A stretch of DNA of 64,000 bases. It comes from Epiperipatus broadwayi. Lineage: Eukaryota; Onychophora; Udeonychophora; Euonychophora; Peripatidae. Location of the stretch: NCBI GenBank assembly GCA_028023455.1, contig JAQFVV010000013.1, positions 4,652,001 through 4,716,000 on the forward strand. Reading direction: 5' to 3'. A program made the position numbers and the translations under genes. Below are positions 22,183 through 33,160 of this stretch, in pieces; within the stretch, counting starts at the first letter, position 1; each line of letters begins with the position of its first letter. The notes beneath the pieces were generated by a model that ran no database searches, was not told the DNA's origin, and saw nothing but the letters and a program-made list of their open reading frames with translations.

Positions 22183-22410
22183 TTAAAACTTGGAATAAAA
22201 TGAAAGCATTTTTACTGGCAATAAAATGATAACTTCAGGACTTCTTCTGTGCAGATAGCTAGATGGGTTTGATATCTTTGAACTAGCATTAATAGGGTAG
22301 GATATGAATGGATCTACATTTTTGATGGAATTTCTTGGGTTGCCAACTTCACCGATGACCATGGAGCGCTGATGCCCGACTACTAACACAGTGGCAGGTA
22401 TGGTTAACAT
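22183..22410 (-). CDS. Hypothetical 75-codon open frame, function unknown
   Basis: The minus-strand frame runs from ATG at 22,410 to a stop at 22,183, in a stretch with fewer A+T runs than its neighbours. The peptide includes VVGHQRSMVIGEVGNP and no known domain. There is no membrane segment beyond a weak hydrophobic start, and no neighbouring exon was recognised. It may be a chance frame, or a fragment of a repeat or exon. It is listed only because the composition changes across it. Confidence 0.15.
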   Translation of the reverse strand: MLTIPATVLVVGHQRSMVIGEVGNPRNSIKNVDPFISYPINASSKISNPSSYLHRRSPEVIILLPVKMLSFYSKF

Positions 22411-25182
22411 TTTCTATTTCTTCTTTGCAGGCACTGAGAAGAATTTTAAGCATAATACAAACTTTATTATTTTTTTTGATATTTTATTATTCAAAATGAA
22501 GAAAAAACTTCAGAATAATGCACAATAATAAGACAATATGCCCCTTCCCAGGTTTATATATATATATTATATTATGCCTGGGGTTGTACCGTGTGAGTTC
22601 TCTAAATGGATTTCAATCTAATTTCTCTAAGTGCTGTTCCATCTTAGTTCTTGTTTCTGCAGTCCTTTGTGCCACCATAGGTTTCCTGATCTGTTTCTTT
22701 CATTTAATACCTTAAAGTGTCTAAAGGTGTCCAACTGTAACTATTACTACTGATGGTATGTATAGATAAAAAAATATGGCACTTATACTCCCTTCTTTAA
22801 TGGCTACCAACCTCTCTCCCATTGTATATAATATTTTAACATTTTTTCTTAATTGATTCTACTTTTAACAAGATGTACCTTTTCTTAAAAAATAAAATCA
22901 CATGATTTAAACAATCAGCCTTTAACTTTAGAAAATGATGCAACACACACTCACATATTCCTAATGTGTGCGGATATTAATAAATAAATTATATATATAT
23001 ACGATAGTAGATTAATTTAAGTAAACATGAAGCAAGTATATCTGCATGCAGATAGATATACCTGCTTCAATATATACATATATAAATAATATTTCATGCA
23101 AACTTAAAGCTTATTTATTAGTTGAAACTATATATTAAAAAGTGAATGAAGAGGTAAGTATAACAGAGAATATCAGCTCATTGAGTTTTATACTCAGATA
23201 AAGTTCTAAAATAATAATCAAACAGAACTCTCTGTATCATTACTTCTAGCTATCTTATGATGGATAACTACCATCCAATAAAAAAAAAATATTGGGCAAG
23301 AACAAATGCTCCATGAACTTGTTAATCTTAAGCCTATGAAATCTACAAGTCTTAAATTAATTTAAATTCTCATGTTTCTGGAATAATTATATTTAGATTT
23401 TAAAGTTGACTAGAAACTACAGATACTTGTATAAAGTTTAACACAATTGCCCTATCATTAATTCCAAAACCTGGATTCAGACTCCATTATAAATTTGAAT
23501 TTTATAAATGAACAAAGTCCACTTAAAGACAAATTGTAATTATATCAATAAAATTGAAAATATTTACAAATTAAACAATATATTAACATAATTTATCAAA
23601 AAATGATCAAATTTTAAATTAAAACTTGTTCATAATGTTGACTTTGCAACGTAATATATTAAAAAAACAATTCAATAAAAAATTATTTAATAAGACAATT
23701 TTTATAATAATATTATGTTTAATAAATCTCACCAACCCAGATTTTGCTTCTATATTGGAACCTTATCAAGATGTAAATACACAAAGTTATATTATAATTC
23801 TTTCTATTTTACAGCAACTCCATCTACAGGCTTCATTTTACATTACAATATTAAAGAAAAAATAATCTATTTCCTATTCATTACATTCATAAATAATTAT
23901 ACATAATATTTACTTATAAATTATAATCATGTATTTACATTATATAATCACATATGTATATTTTAATATTATTTATAAATTTCCTAATTTTCTCTTTCTT
24001 ACATATAACCTTATAACTATATTTAATAATTTAAACTCAACATAATTAGAATGATAATTATCTATATAAATATATACATATAATTTATCTATAATTATAC
24101 TTAAATTAAATTTTCCAGCTATCTAATAACACCCATTTTCCAGCCATAATTTAAATATAATAATTTTAATTTATTACTTAAATTTACACATACACAGAAA
24201 TTTTTTATTGGTCACAAAAATTGAATACTATATTGTAATATAAATTGTACCAATTTTTACATGCTTTTAAAAAAATTAATTATATATAAAAAAAGATATT
24301 CATTACACAGATGTTTTACATAATAGACTCAAGTAAAACATATCAGATAGAGCCACCAAAGTTGTACTGAAGATACTAATAGATAAAATTAACATTTTCA
24401 AAGCAGAAAAAAAGTTTAAAGAAATTTTATACAAACTAGTGTAAATGCATAATTTTTGTTATATAAAAAAAACAGTATAAACTAAAGTCAATATAATTGT
24501 AAAATTTAATGTATACTTATATAATACTACAATTCAAACTATAAAAACTAATGTAATTTATTAAAAATAACAGAAACTTGAGTAACTAAATAAAAAAAAT
24601 TACAAAATAATAAAGCCATAATTTAATAACAGTTTCAATAAATAATACAAATGTCCATAGCTTACTAAAAAATAGTATAAATTAAAATTTATATTTAAAA
24701 AAAAAGAAACAAACATTATTAACAGTGATAATGCAAAGATCATTAAAAAATTATTAAATAATAGCTTTACTATTTTGTACTTATTTTTTTATTAAATTGC
24801 ACAAGTTTCTATTATTCAGCAATTATTTTTTATTATATTATTAGTCACAAGCTTTTATAATTTATATTATTATAAAACTGTACATTAAATTTTACAATTA
24901 TGTTTGTCTTCACAAACTTTTTCTCAACATGTAATATGCAGGGTCTAATAATGAAATATTGTGAAAATATGACATCCACTTCATTTTTTAAATAGAAATT
25001 TTCAATTTAAATTCATATCAAAAATGATTTGTTTTGTAAACAAATTGTTTGTTTAAAAATTATAATTAATACTGCAAATAATTGGACTAAAGTGTTTTTT
25101 TTAATTGCAAATTCTAAAAATACAAAAACCTGTTCATATGAATTTTTTAATTTATTGATTAGATCTTCAGTAAATATTTATT
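22411..25182. other. Very A+T-rich unidentified stretch
   Basis: Open frames at 22,518-22,715 and 23,626-23,906 are short, low in complexity and without motifs. From about 23,500 to 25,000 almost every base is A or T. No repeat pairs were recognised. Confidence 0.45.
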
Positions 25183-26446
25183 AGCTCGGTACTGTTCTAT
25201 TAGCATGTTGAAACCACTTGACCGCATTGTTTCTAGGAAAACACATAAATATAATGTTACTGGGCAGACGTTATTTGTGAAATAATAAGAATAATCGTAT
25301 GGGTTAACGTAATTCATTTATTTTCCTTAATAAATTATTGCAACTCTTTTTACAATTTCTTTTTGTTTCTGGATATAACTACAAGAATTTTTTTATACTG
25401 ACATTATATCATACGGGTTAACGTAATTCATTGATTGATTTCCATAATAAATTATTGTCAAATTTATTCGATTAACAATTTTACGATGATAAATTTAAAC
25501 CTTTAACAAGTGCCTACAAATTTCATCTTAGTCCTGCAATGTGGAGATGGTATGCCTTTTCACATCCATAAGAATTAAAACATCAATTAACAGACATTAT
25601 TACAAATATTCTATTCTAGTAGAATTCTCCATTATGCCAGCAGTTTGCGCTGGGGAAATCCGCCCCTCCCCCCAACTTTAAAAAGTCTACTATCATTGCT
25701 TGACAGATAACTACATTGTGGTGGAAGAAATGAGAATGCTTTAATTACTGAACTGTATTTGACTCTTTTTTTGGGTCATTTTTGAAAAGGAAAATTAATC
25801 TTTATTTATTCCAATAGCTATCTTTGAAAAATTATATGACTAAGGTATGGTGGATAACATTAATGGCAGACCTATTAATAATGATTAAAAATTTTCCAAC
25901 TCTATTTTTATTTTGTTTTGTTTTTTACGATTAAGAAATGTATTTTTTTTACAATTTCTTTTTGTCTCTGGATATAACAAAGAGAAATTTTACAGTCAGA
26001 CACTTTAATTCTCATAAGTATTCTCGCAAACTGTGACTATTTTTGGGAGAACAGTGAAATTGTTGTTTCCCCTAACCTTTTCTAATTAGTTACACCTTAC
26101 CTATTGGGTTCGGAAGTGGGTAATGGGCTTAAAATTATTACTTTTTAATACTAGGCTAGGTAAGTTGTACCGTAATTACTTTTGAATGCAGATTGCAATA
26201 GTTCTGCAAACTTTAAATTCACCCACCTTGAAATGATATGGTAGCGACGTGTTAGCATTGCTAAAAGATAGTATTGTGTGAACTCACACACACTGTGTAA
26301 AACAAAGCAAGCCGTTAGTTACAACAGAAAAAAAAAGTTGTGGCTATTTAGTGTGACTGTGGCCCACTAAACGGCATATTTATATGCATTTGGATGAGAT
26401 CAACACCAAGCAGTTTCAATACTCTAATAGAACAGCACCATTAGCT
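25183..26446. mobile_element. Unclassified DNA element with about 40 bp terminal inverted repeats
   Basis: The left end 25,183-25,222 and the reverse complement of 26,404-26,446 match well, sharing CTGTTCTATTAG, then TGTTGAAACC against TATTGAAACT, then a CTTG(G/A) block. The interior has a duplicated segment (25,293 and 25,408) and a third partial copy at 25,949-25,979. It is less A+T-rich than the flanks. No transposase frame survives and no clear target duplication is visible, so the superfamily is open. Confidence 0.6.
25293..25460. repeat. Partial tandem duplication of about 115 bp
   Basis: GGGTTAACGTAATTCATT occurs at 25,301 and 25,415, each followed by AATAAATTATTG about 10-20 bases later. 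The intervening ACAATTTCTTTTTGTTTCTG segment (about 25,351) has a third relative at 25,949. Confidence 0.8.
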
Positions 26447-26989
26447 CTACTTGGTATGTAAACATAAATCTGCTATGGAGAACATCAGTGCATTGAATTC
26501 CAAAAAAATACATTTACATTCATTACATACTTACTTTTATTAGAAATTCTGCATTATTAAGTTGTGCAAAATTCATAATAAAAATTGAGCTTCTTTACAA
26601 TACTTATTTTTACTAAGTCTAATTTAAAAATTATTACTTCATAAAAATTTTGTTTACATTTTAAAATAAATTGACAAGATTTTGGTTTCATATTCTATAC
26701 AGAGTTGAAAATAAATAATAAATGAACTTTTTAGTAATATACTTTTTTCATAAAGAATAAATCTATTTCAAAAATATATTTCTATATCAAATTACAGATC
26801 TTTATATTAAAAATGAATTTTTAATATAGAATTGAAGTTTTGAATTCAATTATCATAAAGAATTGTAACTAACTGTATAATCAAACATTTATGAATAAAT
26901 TAAAATTAATATAAAAGAATGTTATATAAACTGCTGTTTGATTATATTAGGTTACATCAAATGTTTGATATAACATTACATGAACATTA

Positions 26990-27860
26990 AAATTAACATT
27001 TTTACTGATTTTTTTTTCCAAAAATTAATTTTAACATAGAAAATTGCAAATTTTTGCTTTTGGAAGTAAATTTGAAATTTCATGCAGCTTAAGGAACTTT
27101 CTTTACAAAAATATATTACAGATATTAAACTCTGCCCACATATGTTTTTTAAACTTTATTGATATCTTAATATTGCAAAAGGAGAATATTAAAAACTGCC
27201 ACTATAAAAATTTCTTTTGTTATTGAAAATAAACTTTGAAAATACAATTGGACTTCTTTTTGCTTTTGGAAATTATTGTTCAGAAAGTTGGGAATTTCAT
27301 ACAATTTAATGATAATTCTAATATCTATATGTAAATCTGCTAATGTATAAAATTTATCTGTTTCCTTTCTTATTCAAACTAAACTTTTAGTGTAGAATTA
27401 GAAACATTTTTGTTTCTGGAAATTATTGTATAAAAGTTGAGAATTTTCCACAATAGGTTTAATTCTGTGATGTTTTTTTCTTTCAATCTTGGTAAATGTA
27501 ATAATTTAGAAATCTGATGTTAAAAGTTACCATTCTATAAAATTTGTTTCAATTGCTAATTAAAGTAAACTTTTAGTATGGAATCACAATTTCTTTACTT
27601 CTGGCTTGACTATGCAGAAAGTTGAAAATTTTATGTAGCTTAATAATTAATCTTCATAAAAAATGGGTAATGGATAAAAAAAACTGAGTACATTTTTATT
27701 TTTGATAGAAATAGTGATTCAACATTAGAAACTGCCATTATGTTACTTTCCACTTGTTACTGAAAATAATCTTTTGCCATAGAATCACAATTTATTTGCT
27801 TTTGAACTGTACAGAAAGTAGAAAATTCTATATAGCTCAATCCTTTAAATTTTAAAACTC
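26990..27860. repeat. Diverged tandem repeats, unit about 150-190 bp
   Basis: A recurring core, CAGAAAGTTGAAAATTT with variants, lies near 27,281, 27,433, 27,617 and 27,810. Each is preceded by a TTTGCTTTTGGAA-like word and followed by a run ending in AAACTTTTAGT-like words. The first unit, near 27,045, is weaker. The copies are too diverged and indel-rich to define one period, and no protein frame is kept. The 60-codon frame at 27,044-27,226 is just part of a unit. Confidence 0.6.
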
Positions 27861-28734
27861 AGACAAAAAAAAAAATCAATCAAATTTTTGTTATTGTTAA
27901 ATTTCATTAAAATATAATTTCAAAATAATAGAACATCAATTCTGTAAATAAAAGGAAAAAAAAAATCAGAAATAAAGTCATCATAACAAAAGATTTCATT
28001 CTAGTCTTTGGTTTAATAAATGTATTTAACAAAAATGTTTTATATACATTAAAATCAAATATCCTAAAAATAAAAGTAATATTAGAGATATTAAAAATCA
28101 ACCTTCCAATTAAATAAACAAAAGCAATAACAATATTATAGTCAAAAGCATTTCTAATAACACATAAATTTTTAGCTGATCAACTTTTGCTAAAAAGCAG
28201 GCATATTTAAACAATTAATAATATAATCATCATATACTTATTAAAAAACAAATATTTAATAATTTTACAAAAAAACCCATTAAAATAATAAGTAAAATAT
28301 GTTTATCATATCAACAAAACTATTGTTAAACAGAAAAGGTTGTTTTTTCATCATTGAAGATTCAAAATATTATTTAACCCTTAGATTATTGATTGCTGCT
28401 AATATCTACCACTATTTGGAATTAAAATGTTAATCTATTAAATGCTTTTTCAATTGCAAAAATCATTTAAGTTTAAATTTTCAATGATATAGATTCTGCT
28501 ATTGAAATCATTTCAGGCCAATTGCAATAAGATACTTACATGAAAATTATGTAAAAAATTAAAAATTAGTTTATTAAAACATATTGCTTATATAAATCTG
28601 ATTACATGATTACCTTTTCTGAAGTCAAAGAAATATCACTCAAATATTAGAAACTTCTATATTTTTTTTCATTTTAAATTAATGGAAATAAATTTTGAAT
28701 GTCATATTGCTAAATTTTCATTTTTATATATCAT
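27861..28734. other. Unidentified A+T-rich stretch
   Basis: No feature was recognised. A 64-codon minus-strand frame (27,907-28,101) is hydrophobic low-complexity sequence. Confidence 0.4.
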
Positions 28735-28990
28735 GTACAGTTGAGAATATAAATACATTCACATATTAATGTGTATTATGAAATTTGTAATTTCCATATC
28801 TTTGCAATGCCATGTTGACTGATCTAAATGTTTGAATTATGCAATTTGTATTAATGAGTGATTGTACAGTTGAGTATATATATTCACATATTAATGTGTG
28901 CATTATGAAATTTGTAGTTGGCAATGCCATGTTGGCTGATCTAAGTATTTAAAAAATAAGTTTGAAATATGCAATTTGTATTAATAATAG
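28735..28990. repeat. Two tandem units of about 129 bp
   Basis: GTACAGTTGAG(A/T), CACATATTAATGTGT, GCAATGCCATGTTG and TGCAATTTGTATTAAT occur in the same order in 28,735-28,863 and 28,864-28,990. The second unit abuts the left long direct repeat that starts at 28,991. Confidence 0.85.
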
Positions 28991-31198
28991 TGATGTGTAC
29001 GGAGGATCAAATCTGACCTAATCTAATTGCACTAAACTTAACAAATTTATTACTCCAAATACATATTAATAGTCAGTATATCAACTAAGCGACTTGATAA
29101 GTTGAATTCCATAAATGAACTGTCTTAATCATTCATATACAATTCTTTATATTGTTGATTTATAATGTGGCATTTTTTTTATTACAGCACTTTATTTTAC
29201 TGATAAGGTCATTATAATGCTTTCTTCAGCATATTTCATTGTTCAGGATTGCAAGCACCATACTGCTTGCACCCATCATGCACTGTACTGCTTTATTACA
29301 TTTCTAGATAGCATATTTTTGTGGCCTAATTTTCAGTTTCCTCATTAGATCTGCAAATTAACATATTTACATTACTTCCACATTTGCCTAATTTTAATTA
29401 TTATGCACACTAATTTTTTCTAGAATGAATTTTTAATGTCTTTTAATATTGACTAATTTTATAACATTCATTTATTTTTTATACATTGATGTATAGTTTT
29501 TAGTCAAATATAACAATTCCTCTCTTTGCTCTAAAAATAGGCCTATTAATTTATAAAAAAATAATCACGTAATTTTTTAGACAAATACCAATCTGGCAAT
29601 CTTGATATTGGATTTTTTTATCTGCTACTTAATTATTTTTTCTAATTTATGCTGTAGTTCATTACCTAATTCAATAGGTGTATCTTCCCTTGAATATTTT
29701 TCTTCTGTATTTAATTCATGAGTAGACACATCTGTTTTAATATTTTAATTATTTTCTAAAAAATTGTCCACATGAGCAGTAATTGAATTTGCAGTTTAAT
29801 TATCTACTATATCTGTTGGCTCACAAAATCAGACTACTAAATAATTAATATGCTTTCTTACTTCTCTATCATCTTGTTTTAATTATGAATATTTGTTTAA
29901 ATAGTAACTTAGTTATAACTTCGGGTATCCAATTTTTTCTCAGAATATTTCTTTTACAGTTTTGTCTCATTTTAAATTTGACACTTTCAGATCTTATTTC
30001 CTTTTCTCTAGTTTTGTCTGCAATTAACACAGGAATATGTATCCTAAAATGGTATTTCATTAAGTTTTGCCTTTTAAATTTTGTTGCATGTTCTAGAATA
30101 ATTCATACCTTAATCCTCTTTCAATGGCAGTGATATAAATTAGTTTAGACTCAATAATGTTTGTCTAAGTTTTTCATCTTGCATGCCCCATACAACTGAT
30201 ATTAAAACTCACATTCCTTTGTTAATCATACTCTCACATTTTAATTTGGTGACTGCACTCTACTTTGGAAGTAGAAATTGTGGGTTTGAAATATAGATTT
30301 AACTTTTATAGCAACTTTTCATGGAAAATATTTTCAGGTGTTTTACAGATGATTAGCTATTTGAAGCACATCCTTTCTAAACATCCACATAATAGTAGCA
30401 ACTTTTTTTATAATAAGCAATGTTATTTATTATCATGCATCTTTAAACATTATTATATTTGCCATTGTGATGGATTGTTTAGGCCAAATAAGTGTTATCA
30501 TACTGTTCTGCATTGCCATGTTGTATGTCCACACTGTCAATTACTTTATAGATTTATGCAGATTCTAGACTATACAAACTGACTCAGTGTCAACTTCAGC
30601 AACTGATGTATACAGAGGACCAGATTTGATCTAAGCCAGTTGTACATTCATTAAATTGTTTTAGAAATAATACCCACAAAGTTTTAAACTTAACAAGTTT
30701 ATTACCCAGAATATATATATACTAGTAAATTGTTAATATTTCAGTTAGCAGCTTGCGGGTGGAATTCCATAAATTAACTGTCTTAAATCATGCATAGTTC
30801 TTTACATTGGTGAACTGTAACACTGCATTTTTCTTCTCTGTTAACTTTTCATGATAATGCTTTCTTCATCATATTTCACTCATGGATTGCTGGTATGCAA
30901 GCACCATATTGCTCTCACACACACACATCTTACTGCTTTGTTTCATAGACATATTACTATGTAATCTAATTTGCATAATTTCCTTGTTAGATCTTTGAAA
31001 ATTGGAACATCTACATTATTTCCACATTTGCATAATTTTAATTATTAGGTATACTAATTTTTATTTTAATTATCAGGCATACTAATTTTTGTAAAGTGAA
31101 TTTTTAATGTTTTTCAATATTGACTAATTTTATACACACATACTCATGCAACTTTATTTCTTTATACATTAGTGTACAGTTTTTAGTCAAATATAACA
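28991..31198. mobile_element. LTR-retrotransposon-like structure, degenerate
   Basis: Long direct repeats lie at 28,991-29,515 and 30,604-31,198. Both begin TGATGT and end AGTCAAATATAACA, giving the TG...CA ends usual for LTRs. Shared inner words include GGAATTCCATAAAT, ATAATGCTTTCTTCA and GCAAGCACCATA. They differ strongly, so any insertion is old. The 1.1 kb interior is far too short for gag-pol and has only short frames, such as a lysine-rich 63-codon minus frame at 29,869-30,060. No primer-binding site or convincing 5 bp target duplication was found. It could be a solo-type or TRIM-like element. Alternatively, it could be two separate copies of some other repeat. Confidence 0.45.
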
Positions 31199-32219
31199 GG
31201 TAGTGTACCTATATCTCCATTTAAATAACAAGCCAAGCAAAATAATTCAAATACTATAAATTACTTAATAAAAATTACTGACAATCATTCAAAACTCAGA
31301 AAATACTATCAACAGATTTACTGCTAAGAGAAATTTACATCAAAAAAAGTTATCAGTTATTAAACATATGTACAAATTGATTATCATTCATTCAAAAATC
31401 TAGATAAGAGGTCTACATTTTCCTTATTTCATTTATCATTTTATAAATTTTAATTATGTTAGGATATTTTGTTTATGAAATCATTTTGTAAATAATCATT
31501 TGTCTATGTAAAATTAATTTAATAATAAAATATCTTCTGTTGGTAATTTTTTTCTTTATTCTCTTGATACATTTTGAATATATTAATAATATGTCAGAAT
31601 TTCATATCTTTCCACTGCATTTACATATTAAAGCAATCAATTTTTTAAATTATGGTGTCTACACAAAACAATTAGTTTACATAGAAATAATAGCTATCAG
31701 AATAATTATTAAAATGACTAAACATTGACCCAATTACTAGACCAACAAGTAAACTACAGATATAGTTTTTTGCATAATTTGATTTCCAATATATATTATC
31801 AATAGAATATTTTTGAAAAATACAAGTCTTATTATGTTCTTTATTAGTCTTTACACATTCATTTTTTATATTATTATTTATTATTATTACATAAATTATC
31901 AGCCTGTTACATAGGCTTGTAATAATAAATGATTATCTTGGTTATTCTCAAACACAAATACCTCAGTAGTTCAGGTTTGAACCCAAAACTATGATATATG
32001 TAATATATATATAAGATCTTCTATGTTCAATAAGCATAAATATATAACTAAAAATATAAGAATGTCCCCTACCTATATCTATGAATCTTATAAATCATGG
32101 TTTAAATCTATATCATTAAATTCAATTACAGGGATGATGATGATGATAATTTTATTGATCATATTGTAAAGTATTTTGTGTTTTTCTGAAGATTTGTGAT
32201 AATGATATTTTAGTTGTGT
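31199..32219. other. Unidentified A+T-rich stretch
   Basis: No feature was recognised. The last 60 bases (TTTGTGATAATGATATTTTA and neighbours) match the flank of the palindrome at 18.3 kb and may belong to the palindrome that follows. Confidence 0.35.
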
Positions 32220-33160
32220 TTATATATTGGACTATTTCCATCATCTAATATAAGTATTGAATGTCTTTAGAAAAATTTAACTTTATTTAAATATTCCAAA
32301 TACATTCAACTGTTAGTAATAACACACAGGTTCATATATGCACAACATTTTGAGAGGTATTGTTCTCCCCGCTTCTTCAAGTATTACTGGCCTGATCAAT
32401 GATGGTACTAGCATAGGAATAGAACTTGGACCCTTACATTCTTGAATATTGAATTTTAAAGAAGTTCTCTAAGTCAATTAAGCCATTCTGCCAAAGGCAA
32501 CAGTCTGTAGAAATTTCATATACTTATCTATAAAATTACTCTTGATTTCTCCAGTTTTTACTAAGAACAAAGTTGATTAGTGATTTCCATATAATATGTA
32601 GTCACAGTATGTTGACTTATAGAAATTGTTGGCCATTGTCATATGAACAGTTTCTTTAAATTTTCTTCTTTGTACCTTTTCTTCTCTATCCAATATTTTA
32701 ATATTTTCCCAATTGAACATATATTCACTGGTATATACATGGTCTGGATAGATATGATATGAAGAAAACTAAAAAAAAGCTGCTCACATGACAATGGTAA
32801 ACAATGCATAAGTCAACCTAGTGTGACTATATATAATGTATGGAAATCACTAATAGACTTTGCTCTTAGGAAAAAGTGGAGAAATGTTGTCTTTGATAGG
32901 GTAGTTCAATTGGTTAGAGCATTACCTTAAAATTCAACATACAAGAATCTAAGGGTCTAGGTTCGATTCCCATGCTAGTACTGTCACTGGTCAAGCCAGC
33001 AATATCTCAAAAAGAAGAAATAATAATACCTCTTGAAACATTGTGCATATACTAACCTATGTGCTATCACTAAGCTGAATGCATTTGGAGTATTTAAATA
33101 AAGTTAACTTTAAATACTTATTTATATTAGATGATGGAAATATATCTAAACTATTTTGTT
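32220..33160. mobile_element. Long palindrome carrying two inverted tRNA-derived SINE copies
   Basis: Arms of about 400-450 bp (32,220-32,672 and 32,760-33,160) are inverted copies. The outermost shared word is TTCCATCATCTAATATAA. In the right arm a tRNA-like head starts near 32,899 with an A box (TAGTTCAATTGG) and a perfect B box GGTTCGATTCC (32,960-32,970). In the left arm the same unit is inverted, with a decayed B box (CCAAGTTCTATTCC on the minus strand, 32,417-32,430). The SINE body continues through a (CA/TC)TTGTGCATATA-like block to AAATAAAGTTAA. The arms extend upstream of the SINE heads, so the inverted duplication covers more than the SINE itself. Confidence 0.75.
32899..33118 (+). 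mobile_element. tRNA-derived SINE, right arm copy
   Basis: The better preserved of the two copies. Its A box TAGTTCAATTGGTTAGAGCA and B box GGTTCGATTCC match RNA polymerase III internal promoter consensus closely. The region between them has decayed from a tRNA anticodon arm. The tail ends in an AAATAAAGTTAA-rich segment rather than clean poly(A). It is transcribable in principle, but no activity can be inferred. Confidence 0.7.

Noticed and set aside
30265-30582. 105-codon plus frame rich in Cys and His near its end
   Set aside because: The residues do not match any zinc-finger spacing I know. It lies inside the LTR-like structure and has low-complexity flanks, so it is probably a chance frame.
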